From positions 620,001 to 684,000 of the forward strand of contig NZ_JBJHZZ010000001.1 of NCBI RefSeq assembly GCF_045310675.1: a DNA stretch of 64,000 nucleotides, written 5' to 3'. Below the pieces are notes generated by a model. That model did not search any database. It saw only the letters and a program-made list of their open reading frames with translations, and was not told where the DNA came from. The stretch comes from Clostridium_AT stratigraminis (GTDB lineage: Bacteria > Bacillota > Clostridia > Clostridiales > Clostridiaceae). Numbering within the stretch: the stretch's first letter is position 1; each line of letters opens with the position of its first letter. Positions 43,829 through 51,940 of this stretch are shown here, one piece after another. The position numbers and the translations under genes were made by a program.

Positions 43829-45478
43829 ATGAGTATGTTTTGTTATCAATGTCAAGAAACCGCTGGTGGGAAAGGATGTACCCTAAGGGGTGTTTGTGGT
43901 AAGACTTCAGATTTAGCAAATCTTCAAGACTTACTAATCTATGTTTTAAAGGGTATTTCAGTAGCTAACGTAAAAGCAAGAGAGCTAGTAGTTAACACTA
44001 AAGAAACTGATAAATTTGTATTTAATGGTTTATTTATGACTATTACTAATGCTAATTGGGATAAAGCTAGATTTTATGAAGAAATAAAGGCGGGCATTAA
44101 ATTAAGAGACGAAATCAAATCTGCTGTAGCAAATGCAGGTGGAATTATAGAGAGTAATTATGAAGGATTAACATGGACGGGCAGCTCTGAAGCTGAGTTA
44201 GATGCAAAGGCAGAATCTGGAGATGTAAGTATTCTTCAAACAAAGGATGAAGATATAAGATCCTTAAGAGAGTTATTAACTTATGGAATAAAAGGAATGG
44301 CTGCATATGTAGAACATGCATTTAACTTAGGCTATACTGATGATACAGTTTTTGAATTCATGCAAAAGGGCTTAGCAGCTGCAACTGATGATAAATTAGG
44401 TGTTAATGAGTATGTTTCACTAGTTTTAGAGTGTGGTAAATATGGTGTTGATGCCATGGCTTTACTTGATAAAGCAAACACAACTGCCTATGGTAATCCT
44501 GAAATTACAAAGGTTAATATTGGAGTTAGAAACAATCCAGCAATACTTATAAGTGGACATGATCTAAGAGATATGGAGCAATTGTTAGCCCAAACAGAAG
44601 GAACAGGAGTAGATGTATATACTCATTCTGAAATGCTTCCAGCTAACTACTATCCTGCTTTTAAGAAATACTCACATTTTGTAGGTAACTATGGAAATGC
44701 ATGGTGGTTACAGGATAAAGAATTTGAAAGCTTTAATGGAGTAATACTTATGACTACTAACTGCATAGTTCCTCCAAAGGCTTCTTATAAAGATAGAATG
44801 TTTACAACTGGTGCTACAGGGATAACTGGCGTTAAGCACATAGATAAAAAAGCAGATGGTACAAAAGATTTCTCAGAGCTAATTGCACTTGCAAAAACAC
44901 TAAAAGCTCCAACAGAAATAGAAAAGGGAGAAATTGTTGGTGGGTTTGCACATGCTCAAGTTCTTGCACTTGCTGACCAAGTTGTAGAGGCAGTTAAAAC
45001 TGGTGCTATTAAGAGATTCTTTGTAATGGCTGGCTGTGATGGAAGAATGAAGAGTAGAGACTACTATACTGAGTTTGCTGAGAAACTTCCAAAGGATACA
45101 GTAATACTAACAGCTGGTTGTGCTAAATATAGATATAATAAGCTAAATCTAGGAGATATTAATGGAATTCCTAGAGTATTAGATGCAGGACAATGCAACG
45201 ATTCTTATTCTCTTGCAGTAATAGCATTAAAATTAAAAGAAGTTTTTGGTCTAGATAACGTTAACGAGCTGCCAATTTCATATAACATTGCTTGGTATGA
45301 GCAAAAAGCAGTAATTGTATTACTTGCCCTATTATACCTAGGAGTAAAGAATATACATTTAGGACCAACACTACCTGGCTTCTTATCATCAAATGTAACA
45401 AAGGTACTTGTAGAGAACTTTGGAATTGGTGGAGTATCAAATGTTGATGATGATATGAAAATGTTCATGGGTGCATAA
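43829..45478 (+). CDS. hcp: Hydroxylamine reductase (hybrid-cluster protein)
   Basis: 549 residues from ATG 43829 after GGAGGTTTTATTT; an ATG 15 nt upstream overlaps that site. N-terminal iron-sulfur motif is Cys5-x2-Cys8-x8-Cys17-x5-Cys23. Hybrid-cluster ligands are recognisable in MAGCDGRMKSRDYY, TAGCAKYRYNKL and DAGQCNDSYS. It reduces hydroxylamine or NO in nitrosative stress and has S-nitrosylase activity in E. coli. Monocistronic, terminator at 45534. Confidence 0.97.
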   Translation: MSMFCYQCQETAGGKGCTLRGVCGKTSDLANLQDLLIYVLKGISVANVKARELVVNTKETDKFVFNGLFMTITNANWDKARFYEEIKAGIKLRDEIKSAVANAGGIIESNYEGLTWTGSSEAELDAKAESGDVSILQTKDEDIRSLRELLTYGIKGMAAYVEHAFNLGYTDDTVFEFMQKGLAAATDDKLGVNEYVSLVLECGKYGVDAMALLDKANTTAYGNPEITKVNIGVRNNPAILISGHDLRDMEQLLAQTEGTGVDVYTHSEMLPANYYPAFKKYSHFVGNYGNAWWLQDKEFESFNGVILMTTNCIVPPKASYKDRMFTTGATGITGVKHIDKKADGTKDFSELIALAKTLKAPTEIEKGEIVGGFAHAQVLALADQVVEAVKTGAIKRFFVMAGCDGRMKSRDYYTEFAEKLPKDTVILTAGCAKYRYNKLNLGDINGIPRVLDAGQCNDSYSLAVIALKLKEVFGLDNVNELPISYNIAWYEQKAVIVLLALLYLGVKNIHLGPTLPGFLSSNVTKVLVENFGIGGVSNVDDDMKMFMGA

Positions 45479-45533
45479 TTCAAATTAATATATTATAGTT
45501 TAATATAAGAATAATTGAAACTACTAATTTAAA

Positions 45534-45584
45534 CTTAAGAGGCTAAAGGAACTATTAATCCCTTCAGCCTCTTAAGTTTTTTGC
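45534..45584 (+). terminator. Terminator of hcp
   Basis: CTTAAGAGGCT (45534-45544) / AGCCTCTTAAG (45566-45576), inner AAGG/CCTT, TTTTTT tail. Confidence 0.9.
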
Positions 45585-45704
45585 TAGTAATTTATCACAA
45601 AATATTTATTTTGCAAATGATGATTTAATTAAATTTTAATAATTAAATTTAAAAATATGCACATAATAAAACGGTAAATTATTCTAACCTTAGGAGGTAT
45701 TTTT

Positions 45705-46166
45705 ATGAAGTTAAAAAAAATAGCAGCACTATCTATTATTTTATCTTTAAGCTCAAATGCTGCTGTACATGCTGAAGCTTTATTACCCTTTGGAAATAAG
45801 GCAAATACATCAGAAAAAAATGTAGAAGATGGGCATAAGCATCATATGGGCAAGGTCCATTCTGGTATATTTGAAGCAGCTAAACAAATGGGTATAAGTG
45901 AAAATGATCTAAAAGAGGCAAAAAAGAATGGAAAAAATTTCTTTGAGCTTGCAAAGAAAAAGGGATACTCAGAGAAAGAAGCGAGAGATTTTATTATTAA
46001 AACAAAAAGGGAAATGGTTCTAAAAGCTGTTTCAGAAGGTAAAATAACAAAGGAAAGAGGAGATGAAATTATTAAGAAAAGCGAAGATAAAATCTCAAAG
46101 TGGGATGGAACCTTTAAATCACATAAAGAGCAAAAGGAACCTAAAATACAAAAAAGTACAGCTTAA
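45705..46166 (+). CDS. Secreted DUF2680-like helical protein
   Basis: 153 residues, TTAGGAGGTATTTTT ribosome binding site. The signal peptide MKLKKIAALSIILSLSSNAAVHA is cut before EAL. The mature protein is highly charged and helical. It contains a His-rich segment (DGHKHHMGKVHSG) and the repeated pattern AAKQMGISENDLKEAKKNGKNFFELAKKKGYSEKEARDFI..KGKITKERGDEI. This fits clostridial DUF2680 proteins of unknown function. The HxHH segment might bind metal (inference). Confidence 0.7.
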   Translation: MKLKKIAALSIILSLSSNAAVHAEALLPFGNKANTSEKNVEDGHKHHMGKVHSGIFEAAKQMGISENDLKEAKKNGKNFFELAKKKGYSEKEARDFIIKTKREMVLKAVSEGKITKERGDEIIKKSEDKISKWDGTFKSHKEQKEPKIQKSTA

Positions 46167-46200
46167 ATCTTAATTAGTTTATAATAAATAAGGCTATAAA

Positions 46201-46240
46201 AAAGCTTCCCAGTAAATAAATATTCACTGGGAAGCTTTCC
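46201..46240 (+). terminator. Terminator of DUF2680-like gene
   Basis: AAAGCTTCCCAGT / ACTGGGAAGCTTT perfect 13-bp stem. Confidence 0.85.
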
Positions 46241-46470
46241 TTCAAATTTATTTAATTTTAGGGTTAGGGAGATAACTTTGGGGGGATGTTAAGTATCTTC
46301 TTGAGATTATTATTACATAGAAATATTTCATTGTCAATAATAAAATATATCAGTTAATATTAATTATTGCATAGTTTACAATTTGTTAATACTTAACATT
46401 ACGTGTAATAGACTTGAAATCTGTATAGAAAATTAAAATTAGTACTGAAAAATGTATAAACATTTTTTAT

Positions 46471-46499
46471 TAGACATAATTTTAAAAAAGTGTTATTAT
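46471..46499 (+). promoter_or_regulatory. Promoter of tRNA-Glu
   Basis: TAGACA (46471-46476), 17-nt spacer, TATTAT (46494-46499), 20 nt before the tRNA 5' end. Confidence 0.6.
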
Positions 46500-46519
46500 A
46501 TTTAAGGTAATAAAATTAT

Positions 46520-46594
46520 GGCTCCTTGGTCAAGCGGTTAAGACACCACCCTCTCAAGGTGGTATCAGGGGTTCGATTCCCCTAGGAGTCACCA
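46520..46594 (+). tRNA. tRNA-Glu (anticodon CUC)
   Basis: 75 nt. Acceptor GGCTCCT / AGGAGTC (one G-U), D-loop GTCAAGCGGTTAAGAC, anticodon stem CCACC/GGTGG with loop CTCTCAA giving anticodon CUC, T-arm GGGGTTCGATTCCCC, discriminator A and an encoded CCA. A solitary tRNA with its own promoter and terminator. It is not the attachment site of the element 4 kb downstream. Confidence 0.96.
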
Positions 46595-46600
46595 AGTCAA

Positions 46601-46642
46601 AAACACCAACGTTTTTAATGAATTAAATGTTGGTGTTTTTAT
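46601..46642 (+). terminator. Terminator after tRNA-Glu
   Basis: AAACACCAAC / GTTGGTGTTTTT, long AT-rich loop. Confidence 0.8.
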
Positions 46643-46724
46643 TTATTCCCACACTTTTCTCACATCATATTATTTTTATCTAATTCTCAAAATAGATAGT
46701 TACAGATAATGCCTATCTAGTATA

Positions 46725-46762
46725 ATGTATACATTGACTTGAACTACGTTTACATGTAAAAT
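46725..46762 (+). promoter_or_regulatory. Permease promoter overlapped by two palindromes
   Basis: TTGACT (46734-46739), 17-nt spacer, TAAAAT (46757-46762). The perfect palindrome ATGTATACAT (46725-46734) abuts the -35 and TTTACATGTAAA (46749-46760) covers the -10, suggesting one or two repressor sites. Confidence 0.6.
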
Positions 46763-46825
46763 CATATCCTATATATAACTTTTATAAAACATTGGGGCAC
46801 AAATTAAAAAAAGGATGGGTTAAAC

Positions 46826-48175
46826 ATGCAATCAGAAAAATCAGTAAGTAATGGATCAAAAGTCCCTAAACAATTAAAGAAAGAAATTGGACTATTAGAA
46901 GCCATTACAGTAGTAATTGGAGTAGTAATAGGATCGGGTATATTTTTTAAGGCATCCTCAGTGTATAAAAGTGCTGGGACACCAACATTAGGAATTTTAG
47001 CTTGGGTTTTAGGTGGAATAATTACTATGGCTTCTGCATTAACTGTAGCAGAAATAGCAACTGCAATACCAGAGACTGGTGGAATGTTTGCTTACTTAAA
47101 AGAATTATACGGAGAAAAGAGTGCTTTCTTATTTGGATGGATGCAGACATTAATATACGTGCCAGGAGTTGCAGCTGCATTGTCAATAGTATTTGTAACG
47201 CAGGCAACCTATTTTATTCCTTCAATGACTAATCTACAGCAAAAGATTTTAGCAATATTCATGTTGTTTTTCATTATGATAATAAATGTAATTTCTACAA
47301 AATTGGGTAGTAAAGTTCAGTTATTTTCCACTTTAGGAAAACTAATTCCGATTTTTGTAATAATAGTTTTCGGATTATTAAAAGGAACAGCAAGCAGCTT
47401 GCCAACCGCTTCACATGCTGCTGCATCAGTAGGGGCAGCTGGATTTGGAGCAGCAATTCTTGGAACACTATGGGCATATGATGGTTGGGCTGGGGTAGGT
47501 AACATAGCAGGTGAACTTAAAAATCCTAAAAAGGATTTGCCAAAATCTATAATTTTAGGTCTATTTGTGACTATAATCGTTTATATTTTAATAAATATTG
47601 CAATAGTAAAAGTTATGCCAATTAGTGCGGTTATTGCTTCTACGAAACCTGCTTCAGATGCAGCAATAATTTTATTTGGTAAAGGTGGAGCCGCATTAGT
47701 TGCAGCAGGTATTATGGTTTCTATCTTCGGTGCTTTAAATGGTTACTTAATGACAGGAGTTAGAATACCATTTGCTATGGCACAAGACAAGCTATTTCCT
47801 TTTCATAAGTTCTTTGGAAAAGTAAATGATAAATTTCAAACTCCATTAAATTCATTTATTTTTGAAATAATTTTAGCTTGTTTTTATGTTTTAAGCGGAT
47901 CCTTTGATACACTGACTAATCTTGCAGTATTTGTTATGTGGATATTCTTTGTAATGACAGTTGCAGGAATCTTTATTCTAAGAAGTAAGCATAAAGACAT
48001 TGACAGACCTTATAAAGTTCCTCTATACCCTGTAGTTCCATTAGTAGGAATAGTAGGAGGTATTTATATATTAATAAGTACTTTAATTACTGATACTAGT
48101 TCCTCGCTTTATGGTATAGTTATTACTTTAATAGGTTTACCTGTTTACTTTTATGTAAAGAAGAAAATAAAATAG
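46826..48175 (+). CDS. APC-family amino acid permease (SteT-like)
   Basis: 449 residues with about twelve membrane helices. APC signatures: LLEAITVVIGVVIGSGIFFKASSV (unwound helix 1), ETGGMFAYLKELYG, LWAYDGWAGVGNIAGELKNPKKDLP (helix 6), IMVSIFGALNGYLMTGVRIPFAMAQD. The helix 6 W..YDGW segment fits L-amino acid exchangers such as SteT (Ser/Thr) more than polyamine carriers. Monocistronic with a doubly palindromic promoter. Confidence 0.9.
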   Translation: MQSEKSVSNGSKVPKQLKKEIGLLEAITVVIGVVIGSGIFFKASSVYKSAGTPTLGILAWVLGGIITMASALTVAEIATAIPETGGMFAYLKELYGEKSAFLFGWMQTLIYVPGVAAALSIVFVTQATYFIPSMTNLQQKILAIFMLFFIMIINVISTKLGSKVQLFSTLGKLIPIFVIIVFGLLKGTASSLPTASHAAASVGAAGFGAAILGTLWAYDGWAGVGNIAGELKNPKKDLPKSIILGLFVTIIVYILINIAIVKVMPISAVIASTKPASDAAIILFGKGGAALVAAGIMVSIFGALNGYLMTGVRIPFAMAQDKLFPFHKFFGKVNDKFQTPLNSFIFEIILACFYVLSGSFDTLTNLAVFVMWIFFVMTVAGIFILRSKHKDIDRPYKVPLYPVVPLVGIVGGIYILISTLITDTSSSLYGIVITLIGLPVYFYVKKKIK

Positions 48176-48187
48176 CAAATAAAAGAG

Positions 48188-48236
48188 GTGCCTCTCTGTA
48201 GACAGGATATAATTTATCTATAGAGAGGCACTTATT
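48188..48236. terminator. Bidirectional terminator between permease and ABC-F genes
   Basis: GTGCCTCTCT (48188-48197) / AGAGAGGCAC (48222-48231), with further TAGA/TCTA pairing inside. Confidence 0.85.
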
Positions 48237-48237
48237 A

Positions 48238-49830
48238 TTATTGCTGAGATTTAAATTCTAAGTATTCATCATAATTCATTTTTTTATCGATAGTACCTTC
48301 GCTTGTAATTTCTATAATTCTATTTGCTATAGTTTGTACAAATTGGTGGTCATGAGAGGCAAATAAAATAACACTTTTATAATCTATAAGCCCATTATTT
48401 ACTGCAGTTATTGATTCTAAGTCAAGGTGATTTGTTGGTTGATCTAAAATTAGTGCATTAGCACTTGAAAGCATCATTCTAGAAAGCATGCATCTAACTC
48501 TTTCTCCTCCAGATAGTACTTTGGCTTCCTTTAAGGCCTCATCTCCAGAGAAAAGCATTCTTCCTAGAAAACCTCTTAAATAGCTTTCAGATTTTTCTTC
48601 TGAGAACTGCCTCATCCAGTCAACAAGATTTAAAGCTACTTCATTAAAGAATTCATTATTATCTTTAGGAAAATAAGCTTTTGTTATTGTAATTCCCCAT
48701 TTATAACTACCACTGTCTGGTTCCATTTCTCCAGCTAGTATTTTAAATAGTGTAGTTGTTGCAATTTCGTTTTCAGAAGCAAAGGCTATTTTATCTCCTT
48801 TAGCAATGGTAAAGCTTACGTTGTTTAATAGCTTTTCTCCATCTATAGTTTTACATAAACCATCTACAGTAAGAATATCATTTCCTACTTCTCTTTCAGG
48901 TTTAAATCCTACAAAGGGATATCTTCTGCTGGAAGGCTCAATATCGTCAATAGAAATTTTATCAAGGAGCTTCTTACGTGAAGTTGCCTGTTTAGACTTA
49001 GATGCATTTGCACTAAAACGTGCAATAAATTCTTGGAGATCCTTAATCTTTTCCTCTTTCTTCTTATTTTGATCCTTAGCCAGTTGAAGAGCTAATTGGC
49101 TGGACTCATACCAAAAGTCGTAGTTTCCAACATACAGCTTAATTTTACCAAAGTCCACATCTGCCATGTGAGTACAAACCTTATTTAAAAAGTGTCTATC
49201 ATGGGATACCACAATTACCGTACCCTCAAAGTTTATTAGAAATTCTTCAAGCCAATTAATAGATTTTATATCAAGGTGATTAGTAGGCTCATCTAGAATT
49301 AAGACTCCTGGATTACCAAAGAGAGCCTGTGCCAGTAGGACCTTAATCTTTTCAGAGCCGCCTAAATCAGACATTTTCTTATTGTGAAGATCCATACTTA
49401 TACCTAGACCTTGAAGTAGGGTTGCAGCTTCAGCTTCAGCTTCCCAGCCGTTAAGCTCTGCAAATTCTCCTTCAAGCTCAGAAGCCTTAATTCCATCTTC
49501 ATCTGAGAAATCAGCCTTAGAATATAATGCTTCTTTTTCCTCCATTATCTCATAAAGTCTTGCATTTCCCATGATTACAGTTTGAAGCACTTCGTATTGA
49601 TCATACTCAAAATGATCCTGCTTTAAAACAGACATTCTAACACCTTTATCTATACTTATCTCACCTGAATTAGGTTCTATTTCACCAGATAAAATTTTTA
49701 GAAATGTACTTTTACCAGCTCCATTTGCTCCAATCACACCATAGCAATTTCCTGGAGTGAATTTTATATTTACATCTTCAAATAGTTTTTTATCGCCATA
49801 TCTTAATCCGACTTTAGTTACTGTTATCAA
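48238..49830 (-). CDS. ABC-F family ATPase (YkpA/YbiT-like), second site degenerate
   Basis: 530 residues, two ABC domains without membrane helices. Domain 1 is complete: GANGAGKST, signature LGGSEKIK, LILDEPTNHLD. Domain 2 departs from consensus: the Walker A region reads FASENEIATTTLF, without GxxGxGK, and Walker B ends LILDQPTNHLD, with Gln for the catalytic Glu; its signature LSGGERVR is normal. ABC-F proteins bind the ribosomal E site and tune translation or antibiotic response. Repeat copy D lies in its upstream region. Confidence 0.87.
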   Translation of the reverse strand: MITVTKVGLRYGDKKLFEDVNIKFTPGNCYGVIGANGAGKSTFLKILSGEIEPNSGEISIDKGVRMSVLKQDHFEYDQYEVLQTVIMGNARLYEIMEEKEALYSKADFSDEDGIKASELEGEFAELNGWEAEAEAATLLQGLGISMDLHNKKMSDLGGSEKIKVLLAQALFGNPGVLILDEPTNHLDIKSINWLEEFLINFEGTVIVVSHDRHFLNKVCTHMADVDFGKIKLYVGNYDFWYESSQLALQLAKDQNKKKEEKIKDLQEFIARFSANASKSKQATSRKKLLDKISIDDIEPSSRRYPFVGFKPEREVGNDILTVDGLCKTIDGEKLLNNVSFTIAKGDKIAFASENEIATTTLFKILAGEMEPDSGSYKWGITITKAYFPKDNNEFFNEVALNLVDWMRQFSEEKSESYLRGFLGRMLFSGDEALKEAKVLSGGERVRCMLSRMMLSSANALILDQPTNHLDLESITAVNNGLIDYKSVILFASHDHQFVQTIANRIIEITSEGTIDKKMNYDEYLEFKSQQ

Positions 49831-49901
49831 TCTATTTCCCTCCTGTATTTTTATATTGCATTAAACAATTTTTTGTTTAGCCTCCTGTATTCTTGATACT
49901 G

Positions 49902-49947
49902 GGTAACCTGTACTCCGTTACCGTAAAAATCCATTTAGGACTTTTAC
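49902..49947 (-). repeat. Two-hairpin repeat family, copy D (inverted)
   Basis: Read on the - strand: GTAAAAGTCC, loop TAAAT, GGATTTTTAC (49947-49923), then GGTAAC (49922-49917) / GTTACC (49907-49902), then CAGT. Stem sequences differ from copies A-C, but pairing and the CCTAAATGG loop are kept. It lies 72-118 nt before the ABC-F start. Confidence 0.65.
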
Positions 49948-50093
49948 CTATAGAAAAGTACTATTAATGCATACTCCTTGTATTCTTTTGTATACACAAA
50001 GTGAAATTATAACATAAATTTGTTAAGTTTTCATTATCTTTATGCAATTTTAGATAAAGTTATTAAATGGTAATGTGAAAAAGCTAAAAAATA

Positions 50094-50126
50094 AAAGAAC
50101 CATCGAGAAACTCAACAGCTCTTTAA
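50094..50126 (-). terminator. Terminator of cotJC (minus strand)
   Basis: On the - strand AAAGAGC / GTTCTTT (one G-U) with inner TTGAG/CTCGA and a TATTTTTT tail. Confidence 0.7.
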
Positions 50127-50133
50127 AAAAAAT

Positions 50134-50556
50134 TTATTTCATAAAATCAGGCTTCGGCATTACAAATAGATGAGGTTCATCAAGACGATCTTGCACCGTT
50201 CTTAAAGCTTCACCAAATCTTTGAAAATGAACAATTTCTCTTTCGCGTAAAAACTTTAGAGGCTCTATTACATCAGGATCATCAGCTAGGTTAATTAAGT
50301 ATTCATAGGTTGCTCTAGCCTTTTGTTCAGCAGCTAAATCTTCTGTTAAATCAACAATAGGATCACCTTTAGACTGTATATAGGCTGCTGTCCAGGCAGC
50401 ACCGCTTGCTCCTGCTGGGAAAATGCCTCTGCCATGATCTACATAGTAAGGAGCAGCTCCCGATTTTTCTATTTCTTCTAAAGTTGCATTTCTCATTAAT
50501 TGATGAACCATGGCTCCAACCATTTCAAGGTGTGCAAGTTCGTTAGCCCCACTAGG
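50134..50556 (-). pseudogene. cotJC: cotJC (manganese-catalase-like spore coat protein), 5' part missing
   Basis: The frame gives the last two-thirds of CotJC: ANELAHLEMVGAMVHQL (with Mn-ligand Glu and His), YYVDHGRGIFP, YIQSKGDPIVDL, EDLAAEQKARATYEYLINLADDPD, LKFLREREIVHFQRFGEAL. The homology runs upstream of the internal ATG (50523) to about 50550 and then breaks; a stop codon follows at 50557-50559. About 60 N-terminal residues of a protein normally near 190 are absent. No ribosome binding site precedes the remnant. Either a simple truncation or, more likely, interruption by the element to the right, with the 5' part beyond it. Confidence 0.85.
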
Positions 50557-50579
50557 TTATCAGTAATAAGCAAATATAA

Positions 50580-50614
50580 TGCCTGTATCCTTTAAAATCA
50601 ATGGATACAGGCAT
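50580..50614. terminator. Hairpin at element edge
   Basis: GCCTGTATCC (50581-50590) / GGATACAGGC (50603-50612). It lies between the junction and the first element gene and could end that - strand gene before cotJC. Confidence 0.6.
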
Positions 50615-50629
50615 TTCAGTTATCTATGT

Positions 50630-50866
50630 TTAATCCTGTGCTGTTAGCTGATGCTGTGCTCTGCCAGCTATGCGTGCAAGTATTGCATCTACTTCATCAG
50701 ATGTACGATTGTAGCAAAAGTCATCACATATCTCAATGCTTGTGTTTCCTAGCTTAAACTCTTGTACTACATTGTTTTCTTTCCTCTCAATGTTATTGCT
50801 ATCAACCATACATACACCCCCTACAGTAGTGTATGATTGTGTTCCTTGTATTGTTCTTGATTTCAT
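50630..50866 (-). CDS. Small element protein, function unknown
   Basis: 78 residues from ATG 50866 after GGGGGAATTAGTG. The sequence is soluble and mildly acidic (VVQEFKLGNTSIEICDDFCYNRTSDEVDAILARIAGRAQHQL), with no motif known to me. First gene inside the element. A GGCCTA motif lies in the probable promoter spacer upstream (about 50910-50916). Confidence 0.6.
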   Translation of the reverse strand: MKSRTIQGTQSYTTVGGVCMVDSNNIERKENNVVQEFKLGNTSIEICDDFCYNRTSDEVDAILARIAGRAQHQLTAQD

Positions 50867-51014
50867 CACTAATTCCCCCATAAATTCAATTTATGGGCTA
50901 TATTTAGCAAGGCCTAGAAATGCGGCAAATAAAACACAATAATTTTTACTGCTATATCATCGGCCTAAGAGCAAATAAAAGACCAAGGTAAACTTAATCA
51001 CCTTGGTCTTACAC

Positions 51015-51275
51015 TTATTTACTTTTATTTCTTCTACTTCTTAGCTTGTCACAGCGTGCCGATAGCATACTGTATTCTTCTTCTAGCTTGTCTAGGTGCT
51101 TATAAGCACTTTTATCAAGCTCTACACCGCTTTTTTGTAGTTTGTAGTAAACATCGCAGCCACTACCTGCGTACATTAATGCTTGCTCGTAAGGGCAATG
51201 GTTGCAATCAGCACCATCAACACACTCAATACCACCTTTAAGCTCTAAAGCTCTTAACCATGTATACATTTTCAT
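51015..51275 (-). CDS. Small Cys-containing element protein, function unknown
   Basis: 86 residues, ATG 51275 after TTGGAGGTAAAAATT. The N-terminal Cys group ECVDGADCNHCPYEQALMYAGSGCDVYYKL could bind a metal. The C-terminal half is a charged helix ending in a basic tail (KLRSRRNKSK). No known family recognised. It shares the leader pattern GGAGG-N-AAAATTATG with the 51359-51730 gene. Confidence 0.6.
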   Translation of the reverse strand: MKMYTWLRALELKGGIECVDGADCNHCPYEQALMYAGSGCDVYYKLQKSGVELDKSAYKHLDKLEEEYSMLSARCDKLRSRRNKSK

Positions 51276-51323
51276 AATTTTTACCTCCAAATAATTTAAT
51301 ATAATAATATTTAAAATTACTAT

Positions 51324-51350
51324 CTATTATCGGCCTATATAATAGGTAGT
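51324..51350. repeat. Inverted repeat around a CGGCCTA motif
   Basis: CTATTAT (51324-51330), CGGCCTAT, ATAATAG (51339-51345), continuing as ACTAT..GTAGT outside. It lies upstream of the 51275 gene on the - strand and looks like an operator. Confidence 0.45.
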
Positions 51351-51358
51351 GATTTATT

Positions 51359-51730
51359 TTACTCATAAAACATCTCAGCATACTTTTCTGGGCTCACATA
51401 TTCTTCGTACCTCGCCTCTGCATCTGCAAATGCTTGCCTAGCTACAAACATTTCAGCCTCAATCATAAGGTCATGTATAAAATCATTGTAACCCTTGCAC
51501 TTATAGCAGGTAATAGCAAGCATATTACGGAGTTTCTCCAGCTTCTCCCTAAGTTCCCATGCTTCTACGTCTGCGTATGCAATCCAAGCCATATAGCCGT
51601 ACGCAAACTTCTTTGCCTTCTCGTGTTGCTCTCTCATTTTAACCAGAGCCAAATGTAACTCCAATGTTGCACCACGCAACCCCTTACAAATAACCCCTTC
51701 TGCTGTGCATCTCTTTACCATCTTGTTCAT
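51359..51730 (-). CDS. Small helical element protein, function unknown
   Basis: 123 residues, ATG 51730 after TATGGAGGAAAAAATT. Almost entirely helical and charged (REQHEKAKKFAYGYMAWIAYADVEAWELREKLEKLRNML..CYKCKGYNDFIHDL), with a single CYKC pair. No recognised domain. AATCGC/GCGATT inverted repeat upstream near 51759-51777. Confidence 0.55.
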   Translation of the reverse strand: MNKMVKRCTAEGVICKGLRGATLELHLALVKMREQHEKAKKFAYGYMAWIAYADVEAWELREKLEKLRNMLAITCYKCKGYNDFIHDLMIEAEMFVARQAFADAEARYEEYVSPEKYAEMFYE

Positions 51731-51877
51731 AATTTTTTCCTCCATATATTTTTATTTAATCGCTACTGTTGCGATTTACTATCTATTTATGAGAGGTCTG
51801 ATTTTGCAAAAGTGCCTATTTTATCGACTTTTTAACCTCATTTCGGCCTAAATTTACTCTATAAATCTCGCCGTCCA

Positions 51878-51907
51878 TTGAAACCATCGGCCTATACGGG
51901 TTATAAT
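51878..51907 (+). promoter_or_regulatory. Promoter of orphan methyltransferase with CGGCCTA in spacer
   Basis: TTGAAA (51878-51883), 18-nt spacer, TATAAT (51902-51907). CGGCCTA occupies 51888-51894 in the spacer, and another copy lies 44 bp upstream (51844-51850). Confidence 0.7.
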
Positions 51908-51940
51908 TAAACCTAACAATACCAAGGAGTACGAACATCT

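Larger units (their letters stand above)
49831..50133. other. Spacer with repeat copy D and cotJC terminator
   Basis: Contains the upstream region of the ABC-F gene with an inverted copy of the two-hairpin repeat (49902-49947) and, at 50094-50124, the terminator of cotJC. No gene seen. Confidence 0.6.

Noticed and set aside
46520..46594. tRNA-Glu as attachment site of the element
   Set aside because: The tRNA is intact and flanked by ordinary genes; the composition break is 4 kb away inside cotJC.
47002..47505. Overlapping frames opposite or within the amino-acid permease gene
   Set aside because: Shadows of a well-supported gene, without ribosome binding sites.
50134..50523. Intact short catalase-like protein starting at the internal ATG
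   Set aside because: Homology continues upstream of that ATG to the element junction and no ribosome binding site precedes it; it is the 3' part of cotJC.
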